Counted from the first letter of the stretch, positions 15,435 to 24,526 are shown. The stretch: 64,000 nucleotides of DNA from Achromobacter agilis (GCF_900496965.1 NZ_UFQB01000006.1:186001-250000); one strand, 5' to 3'. Numbers and translations are program-made. Notes: generated by a model not told the origin, from the sequence alone.

Positions 15435-16024
15435 GGATGCGTTCCTGGCATATCGTTTTCGCCTTCCTCGCGCGCGAAGGCGTCATGGGGAGCCGGCGCG
15501 TCCGGAATCAGCAGGCGCAAGGCCAGGAACAGCATGAAGAGCGCCATGCCCGCTGTCAGCGCGGCATAGCTCACCGCGTAGGTGAAGGGCGTGCCGACGA
15601 TGTCCTGGAAATGCCCCACCTCGACCACGTCCAGGCCCTTGTAGAAGAGAGTCGCGGCCAGCGCCAGCAGCGTGGCGTCGAACAGCCGGTCGCGCACGCG
15701 CCGCGCGCGCTCGGACAAATGGCTGTCGATGATGTCGATCACGACGTTGCGGCGTTCCCGCAGGGCCATGGCCGCGCCCAGGAAGGCGCACCACAGCATG
15801 CCGATGCGCGCGATCTGGTCCCAGGCGTCGAACTGCGACTTCAGCACGTAGCGGTCCAGCACTTGCGCAAAGCAGAAGACGAGCACGACGGCCAGCGTGA
15901 GCGCAACGCTCAACCTGCCGATCCAGCAGACGATGCGGTCCGCGCGCAGGAGCGCACCGCGCCAGGTGGATCCTTCGGACGCCGCGGCGCGGGTCCGGGC
16001 CGGTGCAGGCAGGGGGGCGCCCAT
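15431..16024 (-). CDS. TRAP transporter small membrane subunit (DctQ type)
   Basis: 197 residues with four membrane segments after a hydrophilic start. Typical features: FAQVLDRYVLKSQFDAWDQIARIGMLWCAFLGAAMALRERRNVVIDI, where the LGAAMALRERRNV part is the family signature. It pairs with the M subunit, with a 4-bp overlap, and begins three bases after the P-subunit stop codon. Confidence 0.93.
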   Translation of the reverse strand: MGAPLPAPARTRAAASEGSTWRGALLRADRIVCWIGRLSVALTLAVVLVFCFAQVLDRYVLKSQFDAWDQIARIGMLWCAFLGAAMALRERRNVVIDIIDSHLSERARRVRDRLFDATLLALAATLFYKGLDVVEVGHFQDIVGTPFTYAVSYAALTAGMALFMLFLALRLLIPDAPAPHDAFAREEGENDMPGTHP

Positions 16025-16027
16025 GGC

Positions 16028-17050
16028 TTACTCTTGCATCTTCTGGATGCGTTCGACCATGCCGGCGGGCCAGTCCTTGCCCTCGTATTGCTGGTAGACG
16101 GTGGCGAGCGCCGCCTTGAACGCCGCCTTGTCCGGCTGCGTATACGTGACGCCGGCATCCTTCAGGAGCTTGACCGCGTTGTCGTCGAGTTCCTTGTCCA
16201 GCTTGGTGGCGACCTTTCCCCCCGCCTTGGCCGCATCGACCAGCGCCTGGCGCTGCTTGTCGTTCAGCCCCTGCCAGACGCGTTCGGAGATGAACCAGCC
16301 CGTCAGCTCGTAGGCATGGTCGGTGGCGGCCCAGAATTTGGCTTCTTCGTGGAAGCGCAACGGAATCGACAGGTCGAATCCGTTGTCCTGGCCGTCGATC
16401 ATGCCGCGGCCCAGCGCCGTGTAGATTTCGGTCATTCCCAGGGGCACGACCTGTGCACCCAGCGTCTCGAAGGTGCTCTTCAGAATGGGAATGGAGGGAA
16501 CCCGCAGCTTCAGGCCCTTGACGTCTTCGGGCCGGTTGACCGCGCGCGACACGGTTTGCAGCGCGCGGGGAGAGCGGATGCCGAATGCCGCGAACACGCG
16601 CACGCCGGACTTCTTGGCGACGTCGTCGAAGATCCTGGCGAACTCTTCGCTGTTGATGATGCGCTCCGCCTGCTCGCCGCTCTTGAACAGGTAAGGCGCA
16701 TACAGGATGTTCAGGGGCTGAGCGCCCCGCAGCAATACAACGGATCCCAAGCCGAAATAGCCCATGTCCAGCGTGCCCAGCTGCATGGATGACAGGATCT
16801 TGCTGATGTCGCCCAGCTGCCCGTCCGTGTAGACGTGGACCTGCAGATCGCTGTTGGACTGTTTCGCGACCTCGTCGGCGAAGGCGCGCATGGCGTGGTC
16901 CCAGGGGCTGTTGGAGGCGGCGATGGTTGCGATTTTCATCTCGCGCGCCTGCGCGTCGCGAGCCGGCAGCAGCGTGCCCGCGACGCAGGCCGACAGCGCC
17001 AGCATGATGGCCGCGCCACGGACCAGAAACGGCGATAGCTTCTTGTTCAT
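16028..17050 (-). CDS. TRAP transporter solute-binding protein (DctP type)
   Basis: 340 residues with a Sec signal peptide ending near DAQA-RE. Conserved DctP parts: SPWDHAMRAFADEV, a central GLKLRVPSIPIL (near residue 180) whose arginine binds the substrate carboxylate, and MIDGQDNGF. It captures an organic acid in the periplasm and hands it to the Q/M subunits. Carboxylate binding is expected from the arginine; the exact substrate is unknown. Confidence 0.94.
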   Translation of the reverse strand: MNKKLSPFLVRGAAIMLALSACVAGTLLPARDAQAREMKIATIAASNSPWDHAMRAFADEVAKQSNSDLQVHVYTDGQLGDISKILSSMQLGTLDMGYFGLGSVVLLRGAQPLNILYAPYLFKSGEQAERIINSEEFARIFDDVAKKSGVRVFAAFGIRSPRALQTVSRAVNRPEDVKGLKLRVPSIPILKSTFETLGAQVVPLGMTEIYTALGRGMIDGQDNGFDLSIPLRFHEEAKFWAATDHAYELTGWFISERVWQGLNDKQRQALVDAAKAGGKVATKLDKELDDNAVKLLKDAGVTYTQPDKAAFKAALATVYQQYEGKDWPAGMVERIQKMQE

Positions 17051-17135
17051 GATGTCTCCCCCGGAATTTTTGCGGTGTCCGGTTATGTGGACCCGCCAAC
17101 CCAGGAGGGATGGCGGGGAATGCGGCCAAGGCGGG

Positions 17136-18107
17136 CTACCAGTTCCAGTGCACGGGTTTCAGCCCGGCCACCGGCGAATCGAACACCGCCAGGCTGGAGC
17201 CGTTGATGCAGCCCATGAAGGCGGTCTTGCGGTCGGGGCCGCCGAACGCGATGCTGGTGATGTTCTGCAGTTTCTTGCTGTGGTTGTCATAGACCATCGG
17301 GCGGCTTAGCCGGTTGGCCAGGTATTCGGCTTCCAGCCTGTCGATATGGGCGGCATCGCTGTCTTCAAGCACGATCTGCTGGCCGCCCTGGGGGCTGACG
17401 CGGATGACGCGGTTGGAGACGACGCTGATCACCCAGATATGGCCGGCTTCGTCGACCGCCATGCCGTCCGGATAGGTGCCTTTGCCGAACTCGGTAATCA
17501 CTGTCCGTTCGCTGAGATCGCCGTTCGCCGCGACGCGGAAGCGCAGCAGGCGCCGGCCGAAGGTTTCGTTCACGTACAGGTACGTGCCGGTGGGATCCAT
17601 GCGGCATTCGTTGGTCCAGTGCACGTCCTGCGCCACGACGCGCGTGCCATGGCGATCGTGCACGGCGATGAAGCCGTCGGCGATGTCGCGGCGGAACTGG
17701 TGATCGCCCTTGCGCACCGTGCTCACGCAGATCCACAGCCGTTCCTGGCCGTCCAGCCAGACGAAATTGACGCTGGGCAGCCCGACGCCGTCGATCTCCA
17801 TGAGGTGGGGAGCGGCTGCGCCGTCGCGTTGCACGCGCCAGACCCCGCCATCGTCGGCCAGATTGGCGATGGCGAACGAACCGTCGCGCAGCAGGGCGAA
17901 GCCGTTGGGGATCAGGCCCGCCTGTGCGCCGATCAGGCGGGCGCTGCCGCCCGGCTGGATGTGGCGGATGCCGCCGGCCTTGTCGGAAACGTACAGGTCG
18001 CCCGCGGCGGTGCTGAGCACGCACTCCGGCCGGTTCAGATTGACGCCCGCTTCGCGCACGGCGCTCAGGGGAAGCTGGACGACCCCGGTGTTCGTTTTGC
18101 TGTCCAT
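17136..18107 (-). CDS. SMP-30/gluconolactonase/LRE-family protein
   Basis: 323 residues from ATG 18107, chosen for the GAGGA just upstream; the upstream TGA of the lyase gene is inside this ribosome-binding region (18118), so translation is probably coupled. It is a six-bladed propeller family: RPECVLSTAAGDLYVSDK, ECRMDPTGTYLYVNETFGRRL and YPDGMAVDEAGHIWVISV, with the acidic and asparagine metal ligands expected of calcium-dependent lactonases. It could open a lactone form of the substrate. Between the lyase-like gene and the TRAP P subunit in the operon. Confidence 0.85.
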   Translation of the reverse strand: MDSKTNTGVVQLPLSAVREAGVNLNRPECVLSTAAGDLYVSDKAGGIRHIQPGGSARLIGAQAGLIPNGFALLRDGSFAIANLADDGGVWRVQRDGAAAPHLMEIDGVGLPSVNFVWLDGQERLWICVSTVRKGDHQFRRDIADGFIAVHDRHGTRVVAQDVHWTNECRMDPTGTYLYVNETFGRRLLRFRVAANGDLSERTVITEFGKGTYPDGMAVDEAGHIWVISVVSNRVIRVSPQGGQQIVLEDSDAAHIDRLEAEYLANRLSRPMVYDNHSKKLQNITSIAFGGPDRKTAFMGCINGSSLAVFDSPVAGLKPVHWNW

Positions 18108-18117
18108 GCGCGATTCC

Positions 18118-19056
18118 TCAGCCGACCGCGCCGACAGCGCCGCCATAGTCGTGCAGATGCAGCCGCGGACCGGCCTTCATCAACTGGCCGGGCAGGTTGC
18201 GGCCGATCACGTTCTCCAGCCGTTGCGCCACGTTGATCAGGGCACGCAGGTCGATACCGCTGTCCACTCCCATTTCGTCGAGCAGGTAGACAAGGTCTTC
18301 GGTGCAGATGTTGCCTGTGGCGCCCGGCGCGAAAGGGCAGCCGCCCAGCCCGGCCAGCGACGATTCGTAGGAAGTGACGCCCGCGCGCAGACCTTCGACC
18401 ACGTTCACCAGGCCGATGCCTCGGGTGTTGTGGAAGTGCAGGGAGATTTTCATGCCGGGGTGGTCGGCGCGCAGCGCCTCGACCGTGCGGCGCACCAACC
18501 GGGGCGTGGCCATGCCCGTGGTGTCGCCCAGCGTGACCGCGTCGAAGCCCAGGCGCGCGAAGTGGCCGAAGATGGTCTTGATGCGCTCCAGATCCACGTC
18601 GCCCTCGAACGGGCAGCCGAATGCGACGGCGATGGCGCCCTTGCGCTTGATCGGATGGTCTTTCAACTGTTCCGCGATTTCTTCGATATCGCGCAGGGAC
18701 TGCTCGACGGGACGATTCAGGTTCTTGGTGTTGTGGCTTTCCGTGGCGGACAGGAAGACCACGATTTCGTCCGCTTTCGACCGCAGCGCGTTCTCGACGC
18801 CCTTGCGGTTCGGCGCCAGGACGCCCAGCACCACGCCGGCACGCTTGTGCACTTTCTCCAGGACTTCCTGGGCGTCGCGCAGCTGCGGGACCGCGCGCGG
18901 CGAGACGAAGGAAGTGGCTTCGAAATGCCTGACGCCCGCGTCGATCAGGGCGTTCAGTATCTCGGCTTTGGTATCGGTGGGCACGAATTCGGACTCGATC
19001 TGCAGTCCGTCGCGCATGCCGACTTCGACGATTTCAACCCGGTCTGGAAGGCTCAC
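18118..19056 (-). CDS. HMG-CoA-lyase-like enzyme (DRE-TIM metallolyase)
   Basis: 312 residues from GTG 19056, chosen because AGGAGA lies eight bases upstream and this gives the normal family length. R15 and D16 in GMRDGLQ, the HFHNTRG metal histidines near residue 207, and the flexible active-site loop GLGGCPFAPGATGN with the conserved cysteine near residue 239 are all present. The family cleaves 3-hydroxy-3-methylacyl-CoA esters into acetyl-CoA and a keto acid (HMG-CoA to acetoacetate, or relatives such as citramalyl-CoA). First gene of the operon with TRAP and CoA-transferase genes, so it probably cleaves the CoA ester of the imported acid. Confidence 0.92.
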   Translation of the reverse strand: MSLPDRVEIVEVGMRDGLQIESEFVPTDTKAEILNALIDAGVRHFEATSFVSPRAVPQLRDAQEVLEKVHKRAGVVLGVLAPNRKGVENALRSKADEIVVFLSATESHNTKNLNRPVEQSLRDIEEIAEQLKDHPIKRKGAIAVAFGCPFEGDVDLERIKTIFGHFARLGFDAVTLGDTTGMATPRLVRRTVEALRADHPGMKISLHFHNTRGIGLVNVVEGLRAGVTSYESSLAGLGGCPFAPGATGNICTEDLVYLLDEMGVDSGIDLRALINVAQRLENVIGRNLPGQLMKAGPRLHLHDYGGAVGAVG

Positions 19057-19241
19057 GGCGCTTGTCTCCTGGTGCCCGGACCGCGTGCCCGCAGAGACCT
19101 GCGAGGCGATGTCCGGGGCGGCGTTGTCGGTCACTATCTTCAGTGATCGGCATAGGCGGGACAATTCGTGAATGTTCGGCGGGGTATCGCGAAATGCGAT
19201 GCCTCATGGCGCAAGCGGCCGGCCTTGGGAAACCGGCAGAT

Positions 19242-20144
19242 TCATTGCTGCGTTGCGGCTTCGGCGATCAGATGGTCCAGCAGGAGCCGGACGGCGCCCG
19301 ACAGCGATTCGTTGCTGCGCACGCACAATTTCAGTTGCCGGCGCGCCCAGGCGTCGGTCAGCGGAATGACGCAGAGTTCATCGCAGGCATACACGGACAA
19401 GGCCTTCGCGGGCACGATTCCGATCCCGAGGTCGGCGCGCACCATGGACACCAGGGCATCGTAGGAAGTGACCTGGAAGCGCAACCGCAGCGAGCGGTTC
19501 ATGGAGGCAGCCTCGCGCGTGAAGAGGTAGTTCGCCGCGCTGCCCCGATGCATGCCGACATGGTCGTAGTCCAGGGTGTCGGCGAACGCCACGTGCTCGC
19601 GCCCCGACAAGGGATGCCCGGCGGGCGCGACCAGGGCCATGACGTCGCGGTGGTAGGGGAAGATGTCCAGGCCGTTCTCGTCGTCGGACTGCGTGTAGAC
19701 GCCAATGTCGGCCGCGTTGTCCGCCACCGCGCGGGTGACGCCCGCGCTGACGGATTCTTCCAGGTCGATCTGTACGTGGGGATGCTGCAGCAGGAAGCGG
19801 CGCAGTTCCATGGGCAGGAACTGGGCGATCGACGATAGATTGGCAGCCACCCTGACGCGCCCGCGCAAGCCGGCCGAGTAGTCGCGGATTTCGTCGGCCA
19901 GGTCCTGGGTCTGGTGCAGCAGCGTGCGGGCGCGCCGGGCCAGCGCGCGAGCGGCGCTGGTGGGTTCCACGCCGCGCGCGTGGCGCTGGAACAGGGGCAC
20001 GTCCAGCACGCGCTCGAGTTCGGACAGTCGCTTGGACAGGGCGGAGGGCGCGATATGCTCGCGGGTCGCGGCCGCCGTGATGCTGCCTTCTTCCAGCACC
20101 GCCAGGAAGACTTGCAGGGTGTAGAGATCAAGACGAAGGTTCAT
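19242..20144 (-). CDS. LysR-family regulator of the TRAP/lyase operon
   Basis: 300 residues from ATG 20144, preceded by GGAAG. N-terminal HTH: LYTLQVFLAVLEEGSITAAATREHIAPSALSKRLSELE. The effector domain begins near RVRVAANLSS. Same strand and 185 bases upstream of the lyase-like gene, so it is likely the operon's activator, although most LysR genes are divergent from their targets. The 185-base interval 19057-19241 would hold the operon promoter; no clear T-N11-A box was picked out. Confidence 0.93.
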   Translation of the reverse strand: MNLRLDLYTLQVFLAVLEEGSITAAATREHIAPSALSKRLSELERVLDVPLFQRHARGVEPTSAARALARRARTLLHQTQDLADEIRDYSAGLRGRVRVAANLSSIAQFLPMELRRFLLQHPHVQIDLEESVSAGVTRAVADNAADIGVYTQSDDENGLDIFPYHRDVMALVAPAGHPLSGREHVAFADTLDYDHVGMHRGSAANYLFTREAASMNRSLRLRFQVTSYDALVSMVRADLGIGIVPAKALSVYACDELCVIPLTDAWARRQLKLCVRSNESLSGAVRLLLDHLIAEAATQQ

Positions 20145-20243
20145 GCCGGCTTCCGGGACATATTTGCCCGCGAGGATAGCGGGTGTCCCGCAAGGCATGG
20201 CTAGGGGATTACACGTAGGGCTGGCGGCCCCTGGACGCAAGCC

Positions 20244-20672
20244 TCAGGCCTCGTCGTCCGTTTCCCAGGCCGGGTTCCAGACAGCTTCCCATACGTGGCC
20301 GTCGGGGTCCTGGAAGTAGCCGGCGTAACCGCCCCAGAACGTGTCATGGGCGGGCTTGAGGATGCGGGCGCCCGCCGATTTTGCCTTGGCCATGACGCGG
20401 TCCACTTCTTCGCGCGAATCGACGTTGTGGCCCAGCGTCAGATTGGTTGGCGAAGCGGCACCCAGGGGCAGGCCGGTGTCGTGGGCGATGCTGGCCCGCG
20501 GCCACAGGGCCAGCCGCAGGCCGGGCTGCATGTCGAGGAACACGACCGCGCCATGTTCGAACTCTTGGCCGATGATGCCTGGCGTGGGCAGGCCCAGGCC
20601 GTCGCGATAGAAGCGCAGGGCGGCGTCCAGGTCGTCGACGCCGAGGGTGATGACGGTGATGCGGGGGCGCAT
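20244..20672 (-). CDS. VOC-family protein (glyoxalase/dioxygenase fold)
   Basis: 142 residues with one VOC domain: N-terminal ITVITLGVDDLDAALRFYRDGLGLPTPG and C-terminal GGYAGYFQDPDGHVWEAVWNP, the usual metal-site framework. Members include glyoxalases, resistance proteins and ring-cleaving dioxygenases. The substrate is not deducible. Confidence 0.9.
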   Translation of the reverse strand: MRPRITVITLGVDDLDAALRFYRDGLGLPTPGIIGQEFEHGAVVFLDMQPGLRLALWPRASIAHDTGLPLGAASPTNLTLGHNVDSREEVDRVMAKAKSAGARILKPAHDTFWGGYAGYFQDPDGHVWEAVWNPAWETDDEA

Positions 20673-20758
20673 GGACAGTCCTCCCGGCGGGGGAAAAGTT
20701 CCAGTGTATCCCGCCGCCGATCGCGGCGACGGTCCGTGGCGGATGCAAGGGCGCGCGG

Positions 20759-21376
20759 CTATTGCTCGCCGACCGTCAGCAACAGCGCCGAATCGAACAT
20801 GGCGGCAGGCGAGATGATGGGCTCATCCCAGGGGATGTCCGCGCCGTAGCGTTCCTGCATCTTGGCGCGCACGGCGGAAGAGCGCAGATCGAACTGCTTG
20901 AGCGGCGCCGTCGCCCCGATTTCCACGCCCAGTGCGCGCTGGTAGATCTTCCAGACCAGCTCCGAGCAGTAGATTTTCTCGTCCGACCAGGCGAACACCA
21001 GGTCGTACGGCTTGCCTGCAAATGCGGCGCCCGCCGCGGCAAGCTGTTCGCGCGCCGCTGGCGTCAGCCGGGCAGTGTCGCGCAGGCGCTTGACCACGTA
21101 ATGGCCGCGTTCGCCTTGCGCCGCCCATTGGGCCAGCGGTGTGTAGCCGACCTGGGCCGCGGCTTCGAGCACGTAGGGACGCCCCTGGCGCATCACGATC
21201 ATGCCCATGTGGCTGTAGGGCGAATGCGTGGCCTGCTGGATGGCCAGGCTTTGCGCTGACCGGGACTGCTGGAACACGAGATCGCCCGTCTGGACCGCGG
21301 GCGCCGCCGAGGCGGCCAGGGAAAGCATGGACAGCGCGGCCGCAGCGGCGGCGCGTGTCCATGCGAGCGGTGTCAT
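20759..21376 (-). CDS. YiiX/YebB-like cysteine hydrolase (NlpC/P60 superfamily), exported
   Basis: 205 residues with a signal peptide (MTPLAWTRAAAAAALSMLSLAASA). It has the permuted papain-like order of YiiX/poxvirus G6R-type enzymes: GDLVFQQSRSAQSLAIQQ, SPYSHMGMIV (catalytic histidine), YVLEAAAQVGYTP (glutamate) and KIYCSELVWKIYQ (catalytic cysteine). Predicted periplasmic amidase or peptidase, target unknown. Its ATG overlaps the stop of the small basic gene upstream by four bases. Confidence 0.87.
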   Translation of the reverse strand: MTPLAWTRAAAAAALSMLSLAASAAPAVQTGDLVFQQSRSAQSLAIQQATHSPYSHMGMIVMRQGRPYVLEAAAQVGYTPLAQWAAQGERGHYVVKRLRDTARLTPAAREQLAAAGAAFAGKPYDLVFAWSDEKIYCSELVWKIYQRALGVEIGATAPLKQFDLRSSAVRAKMQERYGADIPWDEPIISPAAMFDSALLLTVGEQ

Positions 21377-21540
21377 GAGCGGGCCCGGCTTGCGGCCGGC
21401 GTCGCTTTCTTGGCGCGCGGCTTGGCCGCGGGTTTGCTGACTTGGGCGGGAGCGTCGAACTCCTGCTTGTTGCGTTCGCCACGCGGGGTGTTTTCCGGGT
21501 GGGGTTTGGGAAAAGCCCAGGGCTTGGTTTTCTGATCCAT
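21373..21540 (-). CDS. Small basic Lys/Pro-rich protein (55 residues)
   Basis: Start at ATG 21540, with AAGGAG eight bases upstream. MDQKTKPWAFPKPHPENTP is followed by a Lys/Arg/Ala/Pro-rich tail (KPAAKPRAKKATPAASRARS) resembling histone-like tails. Stop overlaps the start of the YiiX-like hydrolase by 4 bp (21373-21376), so they are probably co-translated. Likely disordered; function unknown. Confidence 0.6.
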   Translation of the reverse strand: MDQKTKPWAFPKPHPENTPRGERNKQEFDAPAQVSKPAAKPRAKKATPAASRARS

Positions 21541-21695
21541 TGCATGTACTCCTTGCACAGGCGGAACAGTAGCATTAGCCGTGGTCATGGGTAAGTGAGG
21601 GTTGACGTCAATATTCATCACATCGTGTTATTGGAAAGCAAAGCGGGATCGCTTCGACCCGAACCCGCCCGCGATTGTTCCCGTCAAGGCGGGGC

Positions 21696-22391
21696 CTATC
21701 CGGCTTCGGGCCTTTCGTCCTGCCAGATGCGGTCGAATTGTTCGCGCACCTGGCGCGCCCATTCGTCAATAGCGCCGCGCACGTCGTCCGCCGTCGGCTT
21801 TTGGCCTGGCGGCAGATTGCCGCCCGTCACGGTGCCTACCGATGCGATCAGCAGTTCGTTGGTGTTGGCATCGCGCAGCGCGGCTTCGATCAGCAGGCGC
21901 GCGGATTGGTCCCGCAGTCCGGCAACCTTGGCGGTCTGTCCGATCACGTAGCCGATGGGGCTGTACTCCAGCGCCCGCGGGTCGCGATCGTTCCTGAAGG
22001 TGCCGGTGATGGCCGCGCGCAGGCGCATCGCGCGCGGCGCGGGAGAGGTCAGCAGTTGATAGCCGGACTGCGCGAACTCGCGCCGCAGCGCTTCGTTCAT
22101 GTAGGCCAGCGCGCGTTCGCGCATGGCCGGGTCGCTGCGCATGGCCAGATCGTCGGGCCGGTCGCCCTGGATGTATTCCATGTTTTCCAGGATGAGCTTC
22201 TTGTCGTACTGGCTCCCGATCGACGGGCCGGGGCGCACCCAGACCCGGCCGGCGTTCCATTGAGGATCCTGCCTGAGCTGGCTCTGGCTTTCGCCCAGGG
22301 ACGTGGAGTAGTCCTGGGCCTTGGGCAGGTTGGTGCAGCCCGCGAGCCCGATGGCCGCGCAGCAGGCGGCCAGGGCGAGATGGGTGTTCAT
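21696..22391 (-). CDS. DUF3313-type outer-membrane lipoprotein
   Basis: 231 residues from ATG 22391, preceded by GGGAGAA. A lipoprotein signal peptide with lipobox IGLAGC (cysteine near residue 19) precedes YSTSLGESQSQLRQDP, VWVRPG and later LRAAITGTFRNDRDP. DUF3313 proteins are predicted outer-membrane lipoproteins of unknown function. Divergent from the PaiB-like gene with about 200 bases between. Confidence 0.8.
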   Translation of the reverse strand: MNTHLALAACCAAIGLAGCTNLPKAQDYSTSLGESQSQLRQDPQWNAGRVWVRPGPSIGSQYDKKLILENMEYIQGDRPDDLAMRSDPAMRERALAYMNEALRREFAQSGYQLLTSPAPRAMRLRAAITGTFRNDRDPRALEYSPIGYVIGQTAKVAGLRDQSARLLIEAALRDANTNELLIASVGTVTGGNLPPGQKPTADDVRGAIDEWARQVREQFDRIWQDERPEAG

Positions 22392-22589
22392 GCGTTCTCC
22401 CTTCTGGAAAAATGACACCCGGGCATGGGCCGCCGGGTGGCACCACGGTGCAGACGGGAGCGTATCGCTAATTATCGCGGCTAGCGGGCGTCGCGCTGTT
22501 GGTGGCTCCATGAAAATAATTATCTCTGGCCCTGGCAATGGGGCCACGGCAGCGGTATGTTGTGGTTTTCCGTCACCGCCGATTCCGCC

Positions 22590-23222
22590 ATGTACCTGCC
22601 GTCCGCCTTTCGTGAAGATTCCCTCGACGTCCAGCACGATTTCATCCGCGCGCATCCCCTGGGCGTGCTCACGACATCTGCTGAGGGCGGGCTGATGGCG
22701 AACCACATTCCCTGTCTGCTCTATCCCGAGGGGCCCTGCGGCGTGTTGCGCCTGCATGTGGCCCGCGCCAATCCGCAACTGGCCGAACTGGCGTCGGGGC
22801 GGGAATGCCTGGTCGTTTTCCATGGGCCGCAGGCCTATGTTTCCCCGTCGTGGTATCCAACCAAGGCAGAGACGCACAAGGTGGTGCCCACCTGGAACTT
22901 CGTCGCGGTACATGCCTGGGGCGTTCCGGTGATCCAGGACGATCCGGCGTGGCTGCGAGCCCAGCTCGACGCGCTGACCGACAGCCAGGAAAAGGCCCGC
23001 GCGCAGCCCTGGCGCGTGGACGAGGCGCCAGCGGATTTCATCGCTGCCCAGATGCGCGTGATCGTCGGCGTGGAGATCCGCCTGTCGCGCATCGAGGGCA
23101 AGTGGAAGGTCAGCCAGAACCGCCCGGTGGCCGACCGGCAAGGCGTGGTGGAGGGCCTGGTGAACGAGCGGGGCGATGCCGTCATGGCCGGGCTGGTCGC
23201 GCGCCGCGGCGGGCTGGCGTGA
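22590..23222 (+). CDS. paiB: PaiB-like FMN-binding protein
   Basis: 210 residues from ATG 22590: MYLPSAFREDSLDVQHDFIRAHPLGVLTTS is the family N-terminus, VSPSWYPTKAETHKVVPTWNF is diagnostic of the PaiB split-barrel flavin fold, and KVSQNRPVADRQGV ends the domain. PaiB of Bacillus is a transcriptional regulator of degradative enzymes; the proteobacterial members are mostly uncharacterised. Its 3' end overlaps the convergent MFS gene by 41 bp. Confidence 0.9.
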   Translation: MYLPSAFREDSLDVQHDFIRAHPLGVLTTSAEGGLMANHIPCLLYPEGPCGVLRLHVARANPQLAELASGRECLVVFHGPQAYVSPSWYPTKAETHKVVPTWNFVAVHAWGVPVIQDDPAWLRAQLDALTDSQEKARAQPWRVDEAPADFIAAQMRVIVGVEIRLSRIEGKWKVSQNRPVADRQGVVEGLVNERGDAVMAGLVARRGGLA

Positions 23223-24441
23223 CGCTGCCGAGCGCGAAGCTCGCGATTGCGGCCGCCTGCAGGCCGGCCGCAGTAGCCAAAAACCAGAACAACGAATGCC
23301 CGGCCTGTTCCGACAGCGCCCGCAATATGCCGAACAGAGCGGGCGCAAACGCATAGGCGCCTTGCGAGATGGCGACGATCAGCGGCACCACGCGCTGCGC
23401 GTCTTCGCGCGCGAACTCTGCCTGAGCGATCAGCGGCGGCAACGAGGTCGCGTTGCCGATGCCCGAGCCGAACAGCAGCACGCCCAGCCACACGGCCCAT
23501 GTGTGCTCGCCGGCCAGCATCAGGACCATTGAGCCGCAGATCTGGATGGCGTATGCCAGGCCAGCCACCTTGCGCCGGTCGGCGCCGGGCGGCATCAGCC
23601 AGCCTACCAGCGAGCGTCCGGCGATGGCGCTGGCTGTGGCCAGGCCCATCGCGAGGCCGGCCGTCTGAGCGCCCAGCAACGGCGCCAGCAACGACAGCAG
23701 GTGCGCGATCAGTCCGATCTGCGCGAACAGGCCCAGCGCCATGCCCGCTGCCAAGGTCAAAAAGGCGCGGTTGCGCCATAGGTTGGGCACGGGCGCAGGC
23801 GAGGGCACCGCAGCGGGCGCCTGGCCCTGGCAGGCCGCGCCGTCGGGCGCCTGTCCGAGTTGCTGCGGCGTGACGGCGAATACCTTGAACGACAGCGCCG
23901 CGACTACCGCCACCATCGCCACGCCTACCCACAAGGCGGCCTGCGCGAAGCCCACTCCGCCGATCAGGTAGACCCACAGGGGAGAGAACACAATGCCGCC
24001 GACGCTGGCGCCGTTGTAGGCCATCCCCAGCGCGGCGGGCCGGCGCCGGACGAACCATGGCGAGATCAGGGCGTTGACCGCGGCGGCGCCGAGGGCTACC
24101 CATCCCATGCCGCTGAAAAGCGCGGCGGCATAGAGTTGCCAGGGCTCTCCCGCCCTGGCCCAGCCGTTTGCGCCCAGTGCGAGCAGTACGGCGCCACCCA
24201 GCGTCACCGCGGGTATGCCGAAACGGCGGTACAGGCGGGGAAGATTGGCGACGACGAACGTTCCGCACAGGAAATGCAAGGTGACGGCGCCGGACACGAG
24301 CGCGACACTCCAGCCGGTGCGCTGCGCCACAGCGTGCAGGAATACCGGCGGGCCGTAGAAGCCGACTCCCCAACCCAATACCGCCAGGACGAACGTGGCG
24401 TACAGGACGGTCCAGCCGAAGAATGCCTGAGGGGTGCGCAT
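23182..24441 (-). CDS. MFS transporter (Bordetella-type MFS family)
   Basis: 419 residues from ATG 24441 (MRTPQAFFGWTVLYATFVLAVLGWGVGFYGPPVFL). 12 membrane segments, with LISPWFVRRRPAALGMAYNGASVGG in the TM4-5 region and GRSLVGWLMPPGADRR after TM8. This subgroup is usually linked to drug or organic acid export/import, unassigned here. It is divergent from the ArsR gene (85 bases), which probably represses it, and overlaps the convergent PaiB-like gene by 41 bp. Confidence 0.9.
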   Translation of the reverse strand: MRTPQAFFGWTVLYATFVLAVLGWGVGFYGPPVFLHAVAQRTGWSVALVSGAVTLHFLCGTFVVANLPRLYRRFGIPAVTLGGAVLLALGANGWARAGEPWQLYAAALFSGMGWVALGAAAVNALISPWFVRRRPAALGMAYNGASVGGIVFSPLWVYLIGGVGFAQAALWVGVAMVAVVAALSFKVFAVTPQQLGQAPDGAACQGQAPAAVPSPAPVPNLWRNRAFLTLAAGMALGLFAQIGLIAHLLSLLAPLLGAQTAGLAMGLATASAIAGRSLVGWLMPPGADRRKVAGLAYAIQICGSMVLMLAGEHTWAVWLGVLLFGSGIGNATSLPPLIAQAEFAREDAQRVVPLIVAISQGAYAFAPALFGILRALSEQAGHSLFWFLATAAGLQAAAIASFALGSVTPARRGARPARP

Positions 24442-24526
24442 GGGTTTCCGGCGGGGCCGGCTGTCTTGTTTGGATGACTCGCAGTATGCTTGAGTCTGCA
24501 CACGATACTTTGGTCAATCGCGAATT

